The position numbers and the translations under genes are program-made. DNA of 64,000 bases. It comes from Beaufortia kweichowensis (lineage: Eukaryota > Chordata > Actinopteri > Cypriniformes > Gastromyzontidae). Under the pieces are notes generated by a model. The model did not search any database, was not told the DNA's origin, and saw only the letters and a list, made by a program, of their open reading frames with translations. Below, in pieces: positions 51,400 through 64,000 of this stretch; position 1 is the stretch's first letter, and each line of letters opens with the position of its first letter. The stretch covers positions 1,484,501 through 1,548,500 of the forward strand of contig CM032813.1 of assembly GCA_019155185.1 (NCBI GenBank), written 5' to 3'.

Positions 51400-52140
51400 A
51401 GTCTGTCAGAAAGCGTGAATAACTGACGTAATTAAACGCTTTGTTGCTTAGCCTGTCAAATATACGATCAGCCAATATCCCTTCAAGCTTTCCAAGACTT
51501 ACGCTTGATTGGTCAGTTTGACTTCTTCCCCTGATCCTGCAGGTGGGGGTCAGCGGTGAGATGAAGCGTGTGAGGATTGAGGAGGGTGTTGCTGACCGTG
51601 GATCGATATTCTGGACACCAGGCGAGAAAAAGTGGATTGGACCACCTATCAGCAGCGCAAACCGGATTATGACCCAAAAGATGTCAGCAGACGTTTGGCC
51701 GGCTTAGACGGCAGATGGGAAACGATTAAGATCGGCTTCGGAAACAAAGAATTCATTTTTTTTATTTCACTCCTCCTTCCTTGTTAGAGAAAAAAACAGA
51801 AAATACATAAACACCTGCTGTACAGTGGAGAGCCCCTGATGGGTTCACCAGAGGAGGAGAGAAAAGCTTGTTAAGTGCTCAAGTCTCCATGTTTCGATGA
51901 ATAAATATGAAGTTTGGATGCCAGATCTCCTTAAATGCATGCAGTCTCATGGAAATTAAGCTTTACGATCTCATCTGCCGCACTAGCCTGCGAGCTTCTG
52001 TCTATCTTGCATGTAATGTGATTCAGTTTAGCCTCCAGAATGATTTGCATATGGATGGGCCGCATCCAAGATCGCTTAGTTACAAGCCATAGTTACAAAT
52101 CCCTCAACATCCATCAATTAGCATTATTAATGTTATCACC
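51400..52140. promoter_or_regulatory. Candidate conserved noncoding blocks
   Basis: Unique, CpG-containing sequence: GACGTAATTAAACGC (51425), CAAATATACGATCAGCC (51458), and a balanced 250-bp stretch around 51890-52140 with GATTTGCATATGGATG (52041; ATTTGCAT is an octamer-like POU site) and CATCAATTAGCATTATTAAT (52111). Very few homopolymers and no coherent ORF. Regulatory role inferred. Confidence 0.35.
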
Positions 52141-52345
52141 TAACACGCTTTCATTACTTTCCAAGTTTTAAGAAGATTCCAATATATTCAAAACTGGTTC
52201 CATTTTTTTGTTTGATTGTGTTAAAGGTTCTCAAAGGTCTTCTTCCACTGATGTGGACAAAAATGATTGTGACCGTGTTTCCTACACTGCTGTTCAGCTG
52301 TGACTCTACAGTGCCTTTGTCACACCAACAATGTTTTTGATTTGT

Positions 52346-54481
<2,136 letters not shown>

Positions 54482-54589
54482 GTTGGACTGTCCCCGCAGT
54501 GCTGTTTCTCCTGTCTGCTGAGTGTGTTCCTGAGCGTTTAACACGAGCCCCTCTCACCCCTCTCTCTCTCTCGCTGTAATCTGGCCATC

Positions 54590-54720
54590 TGTGCCTAATT
54601 GACTGAGTGCCTTACGTCTTTCAGTAGGGACGGAAAAGCACCCGATTGCCAGCCTGGAAAAAATAGAAGAGGCACTGATGGAGCTCGGAACAGGGAATAG
54701 CTCTGAATTTTTTATTTTGT
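54590..54720. promoter_or_regulatory. Candidate conserved noncoding block
   Basis: A unique patch containing GCCTAATTGACTGAGTGCC (54592 on) and ACCCGATTGCCAGCCTGG (54639 on), between the CT tract and AT-rich DNA. It is short and texture-based. Confidence 0.2.
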
Positions 54721-54779
54721 TTTTATTTCCACTTTTCTCTTGTCCTCTCAATTTGTTTTTTGTTCGTTTTATAGGGCTG

Positions 54780-55616
54780 CTAATGCAATAACTGATATAA
54801 GATAAACATGTTTAAAAACACAATTTCAAGATGCATTATCTCTGTTTAGTGGCATGTCCATGTTTAAGAGTTACAAGGGTTGTTTTTGCAAATTTAATAC
54901 AAAATGATATATTTGTAAATTATACAAAAAAGCAATACATGAACTGACGTTATTAGAATTAGTTAACTGCTATGGTAAAAGTGAACTAAATCAGACATTT
55001 AACACTGTTAACACTGTTGTCAAGATGTCTCGCTTTTCTCTGTCTTGTGACATTTTCATGTTTAATGAAAATAGATGGTGACGGTTTACAAGGTTTTATT
55101 GGCAATTTGAGTTCCTTCAAGTATACAAAAACGCAATACATCAACTGATGGTATGAGTTAACATTATTACATTTCACAAGATGGCTAGATTTATTTCTTG
55201 CATTTTCTCTGTCAAGTGACATTTTCATGTTTAATAAATGGTAAAGGTTTACCAGGTTTTACTGGTAATTTAAGTTCATTTTTCTTTAAAATCAACAAAA
55301 GAGATATATATTAATAATGTTGTGAGCTAACAGCTATGATAAAAGTGCATTAACATTACATTTCTCAAGATGTCTAGTTTTATTTTTATCGAGTGGCATT
55401 TTCATGTTCAACAAACTTGGATGATGGTTTTCTAATGTTTTTTATTTTTCAATTTCAGTTCATCTTCATCAGCACTTTTCTCAAGACATCTTGCGTTTTC
55501 TTTATCTGGTGGCATTTTCATGTTTAATGAAGGTAAATCATTAATGTTTACTTTTTTTGCAGTTTAAGTTACATTTCTCTAGATGTCTACCGTTTATCTA
55601 GTAGCAAATGATACAG
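54780..55616 (+). repeat. Ancient, degenerate tandem array (about six units)
   Basis: A shared core recurs in one orientation: (TC)AAGATG-TCT, a T/C-rich stretch, then GTGGCATTTTCATGTTTAATG. The CAT...CATGTTT part sits at about 54853, 55051, 55220, 55397 and 55513, with a decayed sixth at about 55605 (spacings about 198, 169, 177, 116 and 92). Longer pieces also repeat: GCAATACATGAACTGACG / GCAATACATCAACTGATG, AACTGCTATGGTAAAAGTG / AACAGCTATGATAAAAGTG, GGTTTACAAGGTTTTATTGG / GGTTTACCAGGTTTTACTGG. The units are diverged and shorten toward the 3' side. Not a microsatellite; no coding frame. Confidence 0.75.
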
Positions 55617-57694
55617 ATTTTTGCAATTACATTCATATTTATTTACAAACATGATGTCATTTAGTTTTGTTAATGATAATAAGATAATAACTCAACACTC
55701 TGCTTTCACCGTTGGCAGCGTTCATTATCATCACATCATTAACGTTCCTCTGTTGTATTCTTTCCATGACATTTGTTCATCACATATCTCCTTCCTTCCC
55801 GTCTGGCCCCTTGAGGATCACACACGATCATCAGACTTTGAACTTTGCTGGTTGATAGTCTGTCTATCTCTCCATCAGGGCCTTTCAGATATTGCCTAAC
55901 ATCAGAGAGCCAAACTGTGACAGAACATCCATCCAGCCCGAGCGACCAGCTCACCCCCGTGTACATCTCCCAAAACACTGCTGCTCTCTACAGCTCTTCA
56001 AACAAACACTGGGCCTGGACTCCTGGGGCTCTCTGGTGCAGAGGATGCTGAGGGATGAAGATGGAGAGAGCTGAAGAAAAAGAAGAAAGGGAGAGAGCAG
56101 GATAACTTATATTTAATAAGTAAACCGATGCTGGCGCGGGGCACGCCGGTCTCTTGGGCCGGGCTCTGCCAGCTATTTCTCAGGCAAAGTGAAGGATTTA
56201 GGTTAGATACAGAAAGCCCACGAGATGTTCCCTGGCATTTTCCGTATGCGGAGGATATCAGAGCAGAAGCTGTGGAGAGAGAAGGTGAGAGACGGATGTG
56301 CCCTCGGTATCCATTATTTTTCACCTTTTCTCTCTGCCATTTGTGCAAATGATGATGGCAAATGCAGGTGTGAGAACTTCAATGCTTTTGTCAAGGGTGA
56401 AAGAGAGCGAGATTTTAAATGAAGATCTTCAGAGAGGGAAGGTAAAAAGCAGCGACACTTCAATTAAGATGTATCGTGGGTATAATGCGTCGTTTTAATC
56501 ACCTAGACCTACATATGCAGCAGTCGGTGGAAACAGAGCACCCTCTCCTACATATTCCCTAACGGCCGAGAAAAGGTGCTTCTGTGAAATGAAGTTTCTC
56601 CAAAGAAAAGCGTTTGGAAGATGAATAAAAGAAATAGGACAAATCAGGCCTTAAGGCTCCTCGGAGTGAGAGTCAATTATCAATTTGTGACCTTTGCAGA
56701 ATGATTTTAACACGGAACGATATATTTATAGCTTTACCTTTTAACATGTCGGTTCTCCAACAATGAAACAAAAACCGTTGAATCAACGCCAGCCAGGAAA
56801 GACAAGGACTGTTCAAGGCCTTCCATTACAGCATGATTTCCACCCCGCTGGAAAAGGAAGCGGCTCGTTTGGAGGCTGAGAGGTTCAGAGCCCCAGGGAG
56901 GAAACCGGCCGACCGGCTGGCTGTCCTTGCTCTTACCTAACATTGGGGATCCCAGCAGGGTTTCAAGGTACAGCGACTTCGCTTCATGGCAGCGAATGAA
57001 ATCCTTTCATATAAATAATGGACGGAAATGAATGAGAATATCTCTCAGTAGCCCTGTTAGATATTTGCCCAAAAACCACAGATGCTCTGGAACAGGCATC
57101 ACAACAGCCCAACTACAAAGAAGCCCACTTCTGCGAGCCCTCTGTGGCCACTGTAGGCGGCAGCCAATCAGGACGCGAATCACATCCAGAACATTCAGTA
57201 GAGACTTTCTGTGGACACAAATGTGTTGTGATAGTTGTTATGTTGTTGCCTGTGTTTCAGGCCTGTAAATAATGATGAACATTTCTCTTTGTTTTGTTTA
57301 GCACTGACTGTATACAGTGAGTTTAAAATAACGTGCCTGCTTTAAATCACACATGTAAATCTAAACAAATGGTACTGTATATCCAAACCTTTTTAAGTTT
57401 AATCTGATTTTTTAATGGTGTAGTTAGTTCATCACCAAATATGTTTGTCCTAATTTGAAACATTGTTTTATAATTTGGAACCTTATCAGCTCATTGAAAC
57501 ATTTTGTGCTTATTGAAACATTGTTGCATTTTATGATTAATGTTAGTAGTTTAATATTTTATTAAGGAAAATACATTCATACAATTTTAAATATATCATC
57601 TAAATGCTTTTTGCATATTTATTTAATATATATTTTGCATATTTATGCATATTTAAAATATTTCATATTTTTTTATCATGGTGGTTTTGTGTTT
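55617..57694. other. Noncoding; balanced unique block 56110-56700
   Basis: 56110-56700 and 56760-57200 are balanced, unique and CpG-containing (GATGCTGGCGCGGGGCACGC from 56126; GGTATAATGCGTCG near 56479). Overlapping ORFs on both strands carry no domains. They are candidate regulatory blocks by texture. On the minus strand TTAG|GTAAGA near 56938 resembles a donor but no exon can be built. Confidence 0.25.
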
Positions 57695-57853
57695 TTACAA
57701 TGGAAGTGTTTTTAGGTATCCAACATTCTTCAAAATATATTTTTGTGTTCTGCAGAGAAAGAAAGTCATAGAGGTTTGATATGCCATGAGGGTGAATAAT
57801 GATGAAAGTGAAGTAATGATTTTTTATTTTTAGGTGAACTGTCCCTTTAAAAG
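57695..57853. mobile_element. Fold-back MITE, right half
   Basis: Carries ACATTCTTCAAAATATATTT, TTGTGTTCTGCAGAGAAAGA, AAGTCATAGAGG, GCCATGAGGGTGAATAATGA and the terminus TAGGTGAACTGTCCCTTTAA. The left half is absent or decayed beyond recognition. Confidence 0.75.
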
Positions 57854-59308
57854 CTGCAAAGGCTATTGTAAAAGGATTCATTCATTCTCTTCTGGGTTTA
57901 ATCCATCTTTACTTTCAGTTGAATCATGAGAACAATGACCTTTGCTTTTAGTGACGGTGCTTAAACCCAGACACGGACATATTAACCGAAGGTGAACAAT
58001 GATAGAACATTAGCTCTTCCTTTAAGAAAACCTTTTTTTACTCTAAAGTCCAGTTAATAGTTCAACAGCTGGGCTAGAAGTGTGATATATTTAAACGTTC
58101 TGGGCAGTTCTCCAAATGTCACCTGCCATTCCCTGCAAGCCAATTCACTTACTGCTCTGAGCAAACGCTTAATATAGAGCTGGATACTTTGCCTCAGTTT
58201 AATATGCAAACCCAAACAAGTCATGGAGGAGCTGGTAATACTTTTATACACAGAGAGGTAAAATGAAATTCTCATTGAAATCACTGGATCTTAATCTTTC
58301 CCTGTAACTTTATCTGTACTGTATTTGAACAAAGATAAGTTGTGGTTGTACTCCACCATCTCTATGTTTAATATGCAGAGTAAACTATAAGTAAATCAGA
58401 AGACATTATATACAGACAATCAAAAGGACAAATTGTCTTCAGAAACAGAATCTGCAGAGGCAGGCGATTCATTTTAACACTGTTACTGTTGTTCTGACCT
58501 GTGACTTTTTACAATAGGCTTTCTTGCCCTCCTGACCCCTCGCTAACCCTGCTGGATTTGCTATCGCAGCCTCAGGGTCGCATCCTCTCTGACTGGTGAG
58601 ATCCCGAGAGACCCGGGCGACAACGGCCATCGATCCGGGGTGAAATGTCAGCGTAGCACAGTCAGCGGGGATAAGAAGGCCACTTTGCAGGATGCTGAGA
58701 CCAAGGATGGGAAGGAAAACTGAAAGACAGTGTGAGAAACATACACACACACACAACAGACACCGGCATACATGCAGCATTGGAGTTAACACACAAAAAA
58801 ATGACAAAACAAAAACTCTCAATGCCTAAACTAAACAACACACACACACACACAACTGTAATTCATCCTTCATCTGGCAGTTGGTGAAAAAGACATAAAT
58901 AACCTTCAACATCCCATTTAACAAATAAATCTGAAAAACAGCACCCACTTCAGCATAATGCGCCTGAAGAGGAGAAGGCGAGCTATTCATTAAGTATATT
59001 ACAAGGCACAGAAAATGCAGTAACGCCTGCGTTGAGCTCTTTAAGCATATAATTCCTCTGTGTTCTGACTTCTTAAGCATGTTATTAAAAGTATGTTTGA
59101 GAGCAGCCATTAAAGTCCTTTCCGTCGACACATGTTACCTTAAGAATAAGAGGCCGTAGAAGCGTCTGACAGGTCAGCGCTGACCACGGATCAGCAGTTT
59201 TACTTAATCGGGATTGTAGAACAGGCTACACTTGACCCGATGTCATTGATTTCACTGAATCGGAAATATGGAATAGGATTAGAGCCAATGACCCCAGACC
59301 TGCTGATT

Positions 59309-59310
<2 letters not shown>
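57854..59310. other. Noncoding; short (CA)n runs
   Basis: (AC)n at about 58742-58757 and 58837-58854. 58490-58690 is balanced and unique. No exon recognised. Confidence 0.3.
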
Positions 59311-59368
<58 letters not shown>

Positions 59369-59431
59369 AGAGAGGAGAGAGAGAGAGATGGAGAGATGGA
59401 GAGAGAGAGAGAGATGGAGAGAGAGAGAGAC

Positions 59432-59481
<50 letters not shown>

Positions 59482-59502
59482 TACAAAGAGAGAGAGAGAG
59501 AC

Positions 59503-59574
<72 letters not shown>
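59311..59574 (+). repeat. Imperfect (AG)n microsatellite with GATGGA and GACA variants
   Basis: AG run broken by GATGGAGAG, GACAGAG and GATACAAAG units. It ends 16 bp before the MITE at 59591. Arg/Glu-rich frames are artefacts. Confidence 0.97.
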
Positions 59575-59577
<3 letters not shown>

Positions 59578-59590
59578 CAAAGAACAGAAT

Positions 59591-59835
59591 TCAAAAGAAA
59601 AATTCACCCAAATGCATAATTTATTCACCCTTGTGTCTTTCCTAACCTATATGACTTAGTTTCTTCTGCAGAACACAAAAGAAGATATTTTCAGGAATGT
59701 TGGTGAGCAAACAACATTGACCCACTTTATAATTTACATTATATGAACACAAAACCATTAAGACAAAGAGTTGAAATGTTACATACAGGTTTGAAGTGGC
59801 ATGAGAGTGTTTTTTAGGTAAACTATCCCTTTAAG
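59591..59835. mobile_element. Fold-back MITE, near full length
   Basis: The left part reads AAAAATTCACCCAAATGCAT, TTTATTCACCCTTGTGTC, CCTATATGACTTAGTTTCTT and CTGCAGAACACAAAAGAAGA. The right part reads ACATACAGGTTTGAAGTGGC and ATGAGAGTG, ending GGTAAACTATCCCTTTAAG. It is the best-preserved left arm of this family in the window. Confidence 0.85.
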
Positions 59836-60467
59836 ACCCCACACAATAATAAAAGCACTTCCAGACAATGTGATAATAATGAGCTTGGCATTTAATCTTA
59901 TTGAGCGCATTGGAAGATAGATGGTCAAAGAAAGTTGCATGTGTGTGATCGGAGAGAAAAGGTGAAAAACCGAATGAAGAGATGGACTGTGATGGTGGAG
60001 GTAACAGATGGTTGAAGGAATGAGGTTTGTTAAAGAACAATCACCTGCAGCGTTTTCTGGAGAGACTTTCTTTTCCCCAGGTGATTCCTTAAACACAATA
60101 ACAAGCTTTCCGAAGAGGAAAACACGGTCCACTGCGAGGCGAGACAAAGGCATGAAAAATAGACTTGTCATACTAAAAGTGGTAAAAAAATTAAATTCCC
60201 TACGTAGTGTGGGTGTGAATTATTTTACGGTATTAACGGGAGTCTCTGCGGTAATGTAATAGCTGTCTACTGTTTTTATCTGTTTTAATAAAATACAAAC
60301 AAAATGTTTCAGTGTGAAGTGATAAATTAACGAAAGTGTTTTTGGGTTCATTACATATTAAATATAAAACAGCTGTGCGGTATTGTTTTGTTTTGTATAG
60401 CAAATAATCCTCATAATCTTTCATCAAAATGTATTAACTTTTCTTCTGAAATGATTTTCTGTTTCAG
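59836..60467. other. Noncoding, nothing recognised
   Basis: Overlapping opposite ORFs (59779-60171 - and 60008-60259 +) begin in or near the MITE and have no domains. Confidence 0.3.
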
Positions 60468-60497
60468 TGTATATCATTGAGTCTGTCATACATACAG
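60468..60497 (+). CDS. Speculative 30-bp micro-exon
   Basis: TTTTCTGTTTCAG (AG at 60466-60467) and CAG|GTGAGT (60498) are both near-perfect splice signals 30 bases apart. The enclosed sequence is open in two of three frames (CISLSLSYIQ in one). Length divisible by three fits a neuronal-type micro-exon, but chance pairing of such signals in a 64-kb window is quite possible. Confidence 0.12.
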
Positions 60498-61105
60498 GTG
60501 AGTGTTTCTCAGAATGACTGTATGTACTGTAAGGCTTGTTTTAAGTGTCATTTTAACTTACATTATACTAGATATCATTTAGCACTATTAAAGCAAACAA
60601 CAATTGGTATGTTGATGAAAAACAGACTCTGCTTTCTCTTTAATGGCATACTTTAGTGTGTTTGTCGATCACAAGTCTTAACACATCCAATGACAATTAT
60701 AAAGAAACTATGACAATAATGACAATATTATTTATAAATGAGGATGTTCTACAAAATCATTTGCACTCTTTATAGTTTGGAATTTAAGAAGGATGAATAG
60801 TAATAAAAATACTAATGAAATAATACAAATGCCAACAAATACCAAATAATTAAGTGAACATCCTGTTTTACACTGAAATATATTACATTATTAAACTAAA
60901 ATGACTTTAGGCTTTATAGAGATGTGAAAGCTGTAATCTGTAATGTTTGGCTCAATATTATCTCTGTTTTAATGTGAAAGGTTGCTTTAAGTCAAAATGG
61001 ATAAGGTAAGAAAACAGTTTTGCACACTGTATTTACTCGTTTCCTAAGTGATTTTTGTTTATTACTGATAAAAACAAATTGCATTTAATATTTTGTTTAT
61101 TGCAG
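60498..61105. other. Noncoding, AT-rich
   Basis: Nothing recognised. It ends in the T-rich tract and TTTATTGCAG acceptor-like string before 61106. Confidence 0.3.
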
Positions 61106-61295
61106 ATCCACAACCTACAATAATTTTACCAAGTGCCCAAATGTCTGTCCACCAATCTGGCAACCTGAAAACTACACGGTCCGTCCCGTTCTGGTGCAGA
61201 TGACATTCACCCTGAAACCATTACTTACAGAAGTCATTAATGAAAGTTTGGTCATGCGTCACAAAAACAGCTTCACCATCAAGCTGTCATTTTAA
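61106..61295 (+). CDS. Weak candidate terminal exon (62 codons, no start codon)
   Basis: After the acceptor-like TTTTGTTTATTGCAG (AG at 61104-61105), one frame stays open from 61107 to TAA at 61293-61295. It includes FTKCPNVCPPIWQPENYTV near its start and NSFTIKLSF at its end. The composition looks protein-like and unlike the AT-rich DNA upstream. No family recognised and no AATAAA close by. A second protein-like stretch in another frame follows at about 61361-61486 (TPVSSVTESVIYVPVNVD, then a TGA), so the region could equally be a decayed gene piece or chance. Confidence 0.17.
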
Positions 61296-62296
61296 ATCTG
61301 GGTAGAAAAACCAAAATAGACACGGCAGTTTGTGCATACATGTAAAAACTGTATTTACTCCAGTGTCGTCTGTAACGGAAAGTGTGATTTATGTGCCAGT
61401 GAATGTGGACCCACAGACTCTCGAGGGCCCAGAGGAGCAGATGTTGAAGGTGTTGAAGCCAGACGGAAGTCCTCAGTGAACACGACAGGCCAGAACGCTC
61501 ATGACACTGGTAAGGATGAGAATCTACATCGGTGGGATTTATGCAGATGTTCAAGAACCATTTACTGAGCCCAACACACACACACACAAACATTTTAAGA
61601 GAAGGCCTGTAGTATATTATCAAAGCATTTAGAGTAACCCAAACATCAAGCAACATTTATCCTCTAGTCATGTCTATCAAACCATGAAATAATTTATTTA
61701 ACTATGCATGTAAAACCCATGACCTTCTTGATAGCTCAATGTTGTACCAATTGATCTAAAGAACCCTTCAAACGAAAGAACAAATATTATTGGCAAAAAA
61801 CTTTTTTTGACATTGATCCTTAACTGCTTTCAACTTACAGATATCAGACCTGTAAACCAAGTAAAAATCTTCATTAACAACAAAACAAAATGTCACAGGT
61901 GTCCCTTTGATTCTGTGTGTTTCAAGCAGAACTATCAAACGGTATCCAGTGATTTCAGAGCAATAAATGTCACATCTCATCTGCTAGACTCCCCAATACT
62001 CAAGAGCGAATGGTAAAGGTTAATTACTGTTCATAAAACGGAGAAAGTACAGGGTCGAGTGTTTAAGATTTAATTAGGTGTTGTGCTGTACTTCTCCTCT
62101 CCGCCTCTTTCTCTCTTCACTGACTAAGTTAACCTGTTTACAGATCCAAATTAAAGCCAATGCAACAACAGAGCTCCATGGAAGAGTTAAGCAAATGAAA
62201 GTCTGTTTTTCTGCACAAATAGGCCAATCATTTAGGACACACATTCGCTTTCTTCCCCATGGACTGGAACAGCAAAGGATTTAACTCATCAAAGGA
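61296..62296. other. Noncoding; balanced patch 61330-61560 and short (CA)n
   Basis: The 61330-61560 patch has several overlapping open frames on both strands without domains. (CA)n at 61573-61588. The rest is unremarkable. Confidence 0.3.

Positions 62297-62339
<43 letters not shown>
62297..62339 (+). repeat. Compound (TG)n(AG)n microsatellite
   Basis: A TG run of about 16 bases passes directly into an AG run of about 28 bases, the same GT-to-GA architecture as at 2481. Confidence 0.97.
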
Positions 62340-62343
<4 letters not shown>

Positions 62344-64000
62344 GTGTTTACTTGTGCGGATCCTTCGCCAGCACATCTGCATGTAATGGAATTGCATGTG
62401 TCCTCTAGTGCATGAGATTGTTTGTTTATGAGCTTGTGTCCATGACTGTAAAGTTGTCACCCAGACTACCACTATGTTCCAACACCTAGCATGCACCTAG
62501 CACCAAGGCAGTATTTTAAGGGAGCATAGACGTGCTCCCAAATTTTAAGGCAGTATTGCATGCATTTTTTAAAGCTACTTACTAAATGAAATATACTTGA
62601 ATTTGCTTAAATATACATAATAAATAAACTTTATAAGACTTGTGTAATTTATGTTTACATAGGTTATGGGTGCACACATACAGTTTCCCATCAGATCGTG
62701 CTGTGGCAGGTCCTCAGGAGAGCACATCTGGCACTTGAGACAGCGGCTACAGAAGGTGATGGGGATGATTCAGGAACAACGTCAATCCCGGAGAGAAAGA
62801 GTGAAAAAGTCCAGACAGACTGAAGGATCTTAAGGATGTACAGACTGTGATCTCTGCTAAATAAGGAGGTAATTAGAGATGTAGTGCTGTAATTTTAAAA
62901 TCACATACGCACGAACGTAATCTGGTGTGTAGTCTATGCTGTGAATGTGGATGAGTGTATATGCATCAGTGAATATCTTTTCATTTGCTTTACTTATATT
63001 TACATTTTTTTCTAGAAAGCGATGCAACAGTATGCAACTTACAATACTGTAAAAATACAATATGACTGAATGGAATTATATCTTAAATGTATGCATGTCA
63101 TATGTGTACAGATGTAGATGTAAATGTACATAGGCATGTGGTATATTTAAAAGATATTTTAGCCAAATAGTTTAAAAAAAAAAGATATTGTGTGATAAGA
63201 CATTATGTAGAGTCTTTCTTTAGTTATGACCAGATTTAGCCATCCACACAGTGAGATGTCAGTAATTGTTTGTAAAATAGCATATTAAGCCAAGCAAACT
63301 CTAAATATGTCCATAATCATAATTAGCAAATAAAATAATTTTATGTAAACGGAACAAATGCATTTGGGAAGTTGATGCATATCATGTCCATGATCTTTTT
63401 TAATCAATGTCAAACTTTGAGGTTTGTATGCGTAGGTTGAAATCTATTTGGGGAAGCAGGCTTTCAGTTTTACCATATTATCTTTATAATGAATTTAATA
63501 TGAATGTAATAAAGGACAAATAAGAATGGAAAGATTAAAAGTGTCATCATAAAATAAATACCAAAGCAAAAGCTAGTTTTAGAAAAAGTATTGCATGTTA
63601 TGCAACAGGAGCTCCAAAAGTATTTCATGTGTGATTTATGCATCAACGTCTCCAACATAAAATTCCAACACGGAAAGAAATCTCCTAAAACGACCTTAAC
63701 AGTGAATCAGAAGATCCTGCCGTCTTAAACGTGATTAGCACACTGTCTCTAGTTTAGACTAGTTTCTCTATCGACTTAAGGTTCATCAAAAAAATCTGTG
63801 TGCATGTTTGCTCTTGTTGAAAAAGATTTCTCTGCCATATAATCCTCTATCCCTTTGCATTTCAATTTCCAGGCTTCCATTTCATATCAAAAGCTCTGCC
63901 GGTCTGTTGGGGTTTGGACTTCTCTGTGCCTTTAAACTCTAAAGCGGGTGTTGGTGAGCAGTAATGCGGTATAGTCGCTGAGCTTTAGCTCGCGTGTGGT
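62340..64000. other. Noncoding to the window end
   Basis: 62480-62560 contains a short local duplication (CACCTAGCATG/CACCTAGCACC; AAGGCAGTATT twice). 62690-62860 and 63860-64000 are balanced unique patches, the latter running off the window end. No gene recognised. Confidence 0.3.

Noticed and set aside
59779..60171. 130-codon minus-strand ORF
   Set aside because: Partly inside the MITE at 59591-59835 and lacking any recognisable motif.
61279..61656. 125-codon minus-strand ORF
   Set aside because: Includes a CA-repeat-derived VCVCVG stretch and other overlapping open frames; no domain.

Overview
The window is vertebrate nuclear DNA from a teleost fish, most probably a cyprinid (carp, barb or zebrafish relatives). 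The evidence is a set of short transposon families typical of cyprinid genomes: fold-back elements ending in the 'GGGTGAACTATCCCTTTAA' type of terminus, a 'GGTAACACT...TTAGTTCATGTTAG' element, 'TAGTAAAACCATGG' elements, and a SINE-type 'GACGCTTTTATCCAAAGCGACTTAC' core. There are also very long pure (CT)n/(AG)n microsatellites and an AT-rich background. Nothing looks bacterial, viral or organellar. I found no recognisable complete protein-coding gene, rRNA, tRNA or CRISPR array.

The window reads as one large intron or a gene desert. Two short stretches have the form of spliced exons on the + strand: 251-325 (75 bp) and 17641-17721 (81 bp). Each has an AG acceptor, a good GT donor, a length divisible by three and a single open frame. 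I recognise neither peptide, so they remain candidates. Weaker exon-like pieces lie at 43103-43212, 60468-60497 and 61106-61295. Scattered through the window are unique, CpG-containing, GC-balanced blocks with homeodomain-type motifs (about 18.4-18.9, 20.6-20.9, 26.0-26.5, 29.5-29.7, 34.4-34.7, 36.9-37.3, 43.7-44.5, 47.1-47.5, 49.6-50.2, 51.4-52.1 and 56.1-56.7 kb). They look like candidate conserved noncoding elements (CNEs), as found around developmental regulators. Conservation itself cannot be seen from one sequence.

Repeat layout: (TC)n at 1.27 kb; (GT)n(GA)n at 2.48-2.82 kb; a 543-bp terminal-inverted-repeat element at 4645-5187; a fold-back MITE at 7.7 kb; a 134-bp MITE at 8.63 kb; a huge (TC)n at 12.9-13.25 kb; a pair of homologous unnamed repeats at 16.9 and 27.2 kb; two direct and one inverted copy of another unnamed repeat at 28.7, 31.9 and 33.0 kb; (TC)n at 33.6 kb; a 52-bp minisatellite at 34.9 kb; MITEs at 37.5, 38.45, 46.9, 49.16, 57.7 and 59.6 kb; a SINE-type core at 44.75 kb; three giant (CT)n tracts within 52.3-54.5 kb; and a strongly diverged tandem array at about 54.8-55.6 kb.

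The observations most worth following are the 54.8-55.6 kb ancient tandem array, the 4645-5187 element, the three-copy family at 28.7-33.1 kb, and the two phase-preserving candidate exons.
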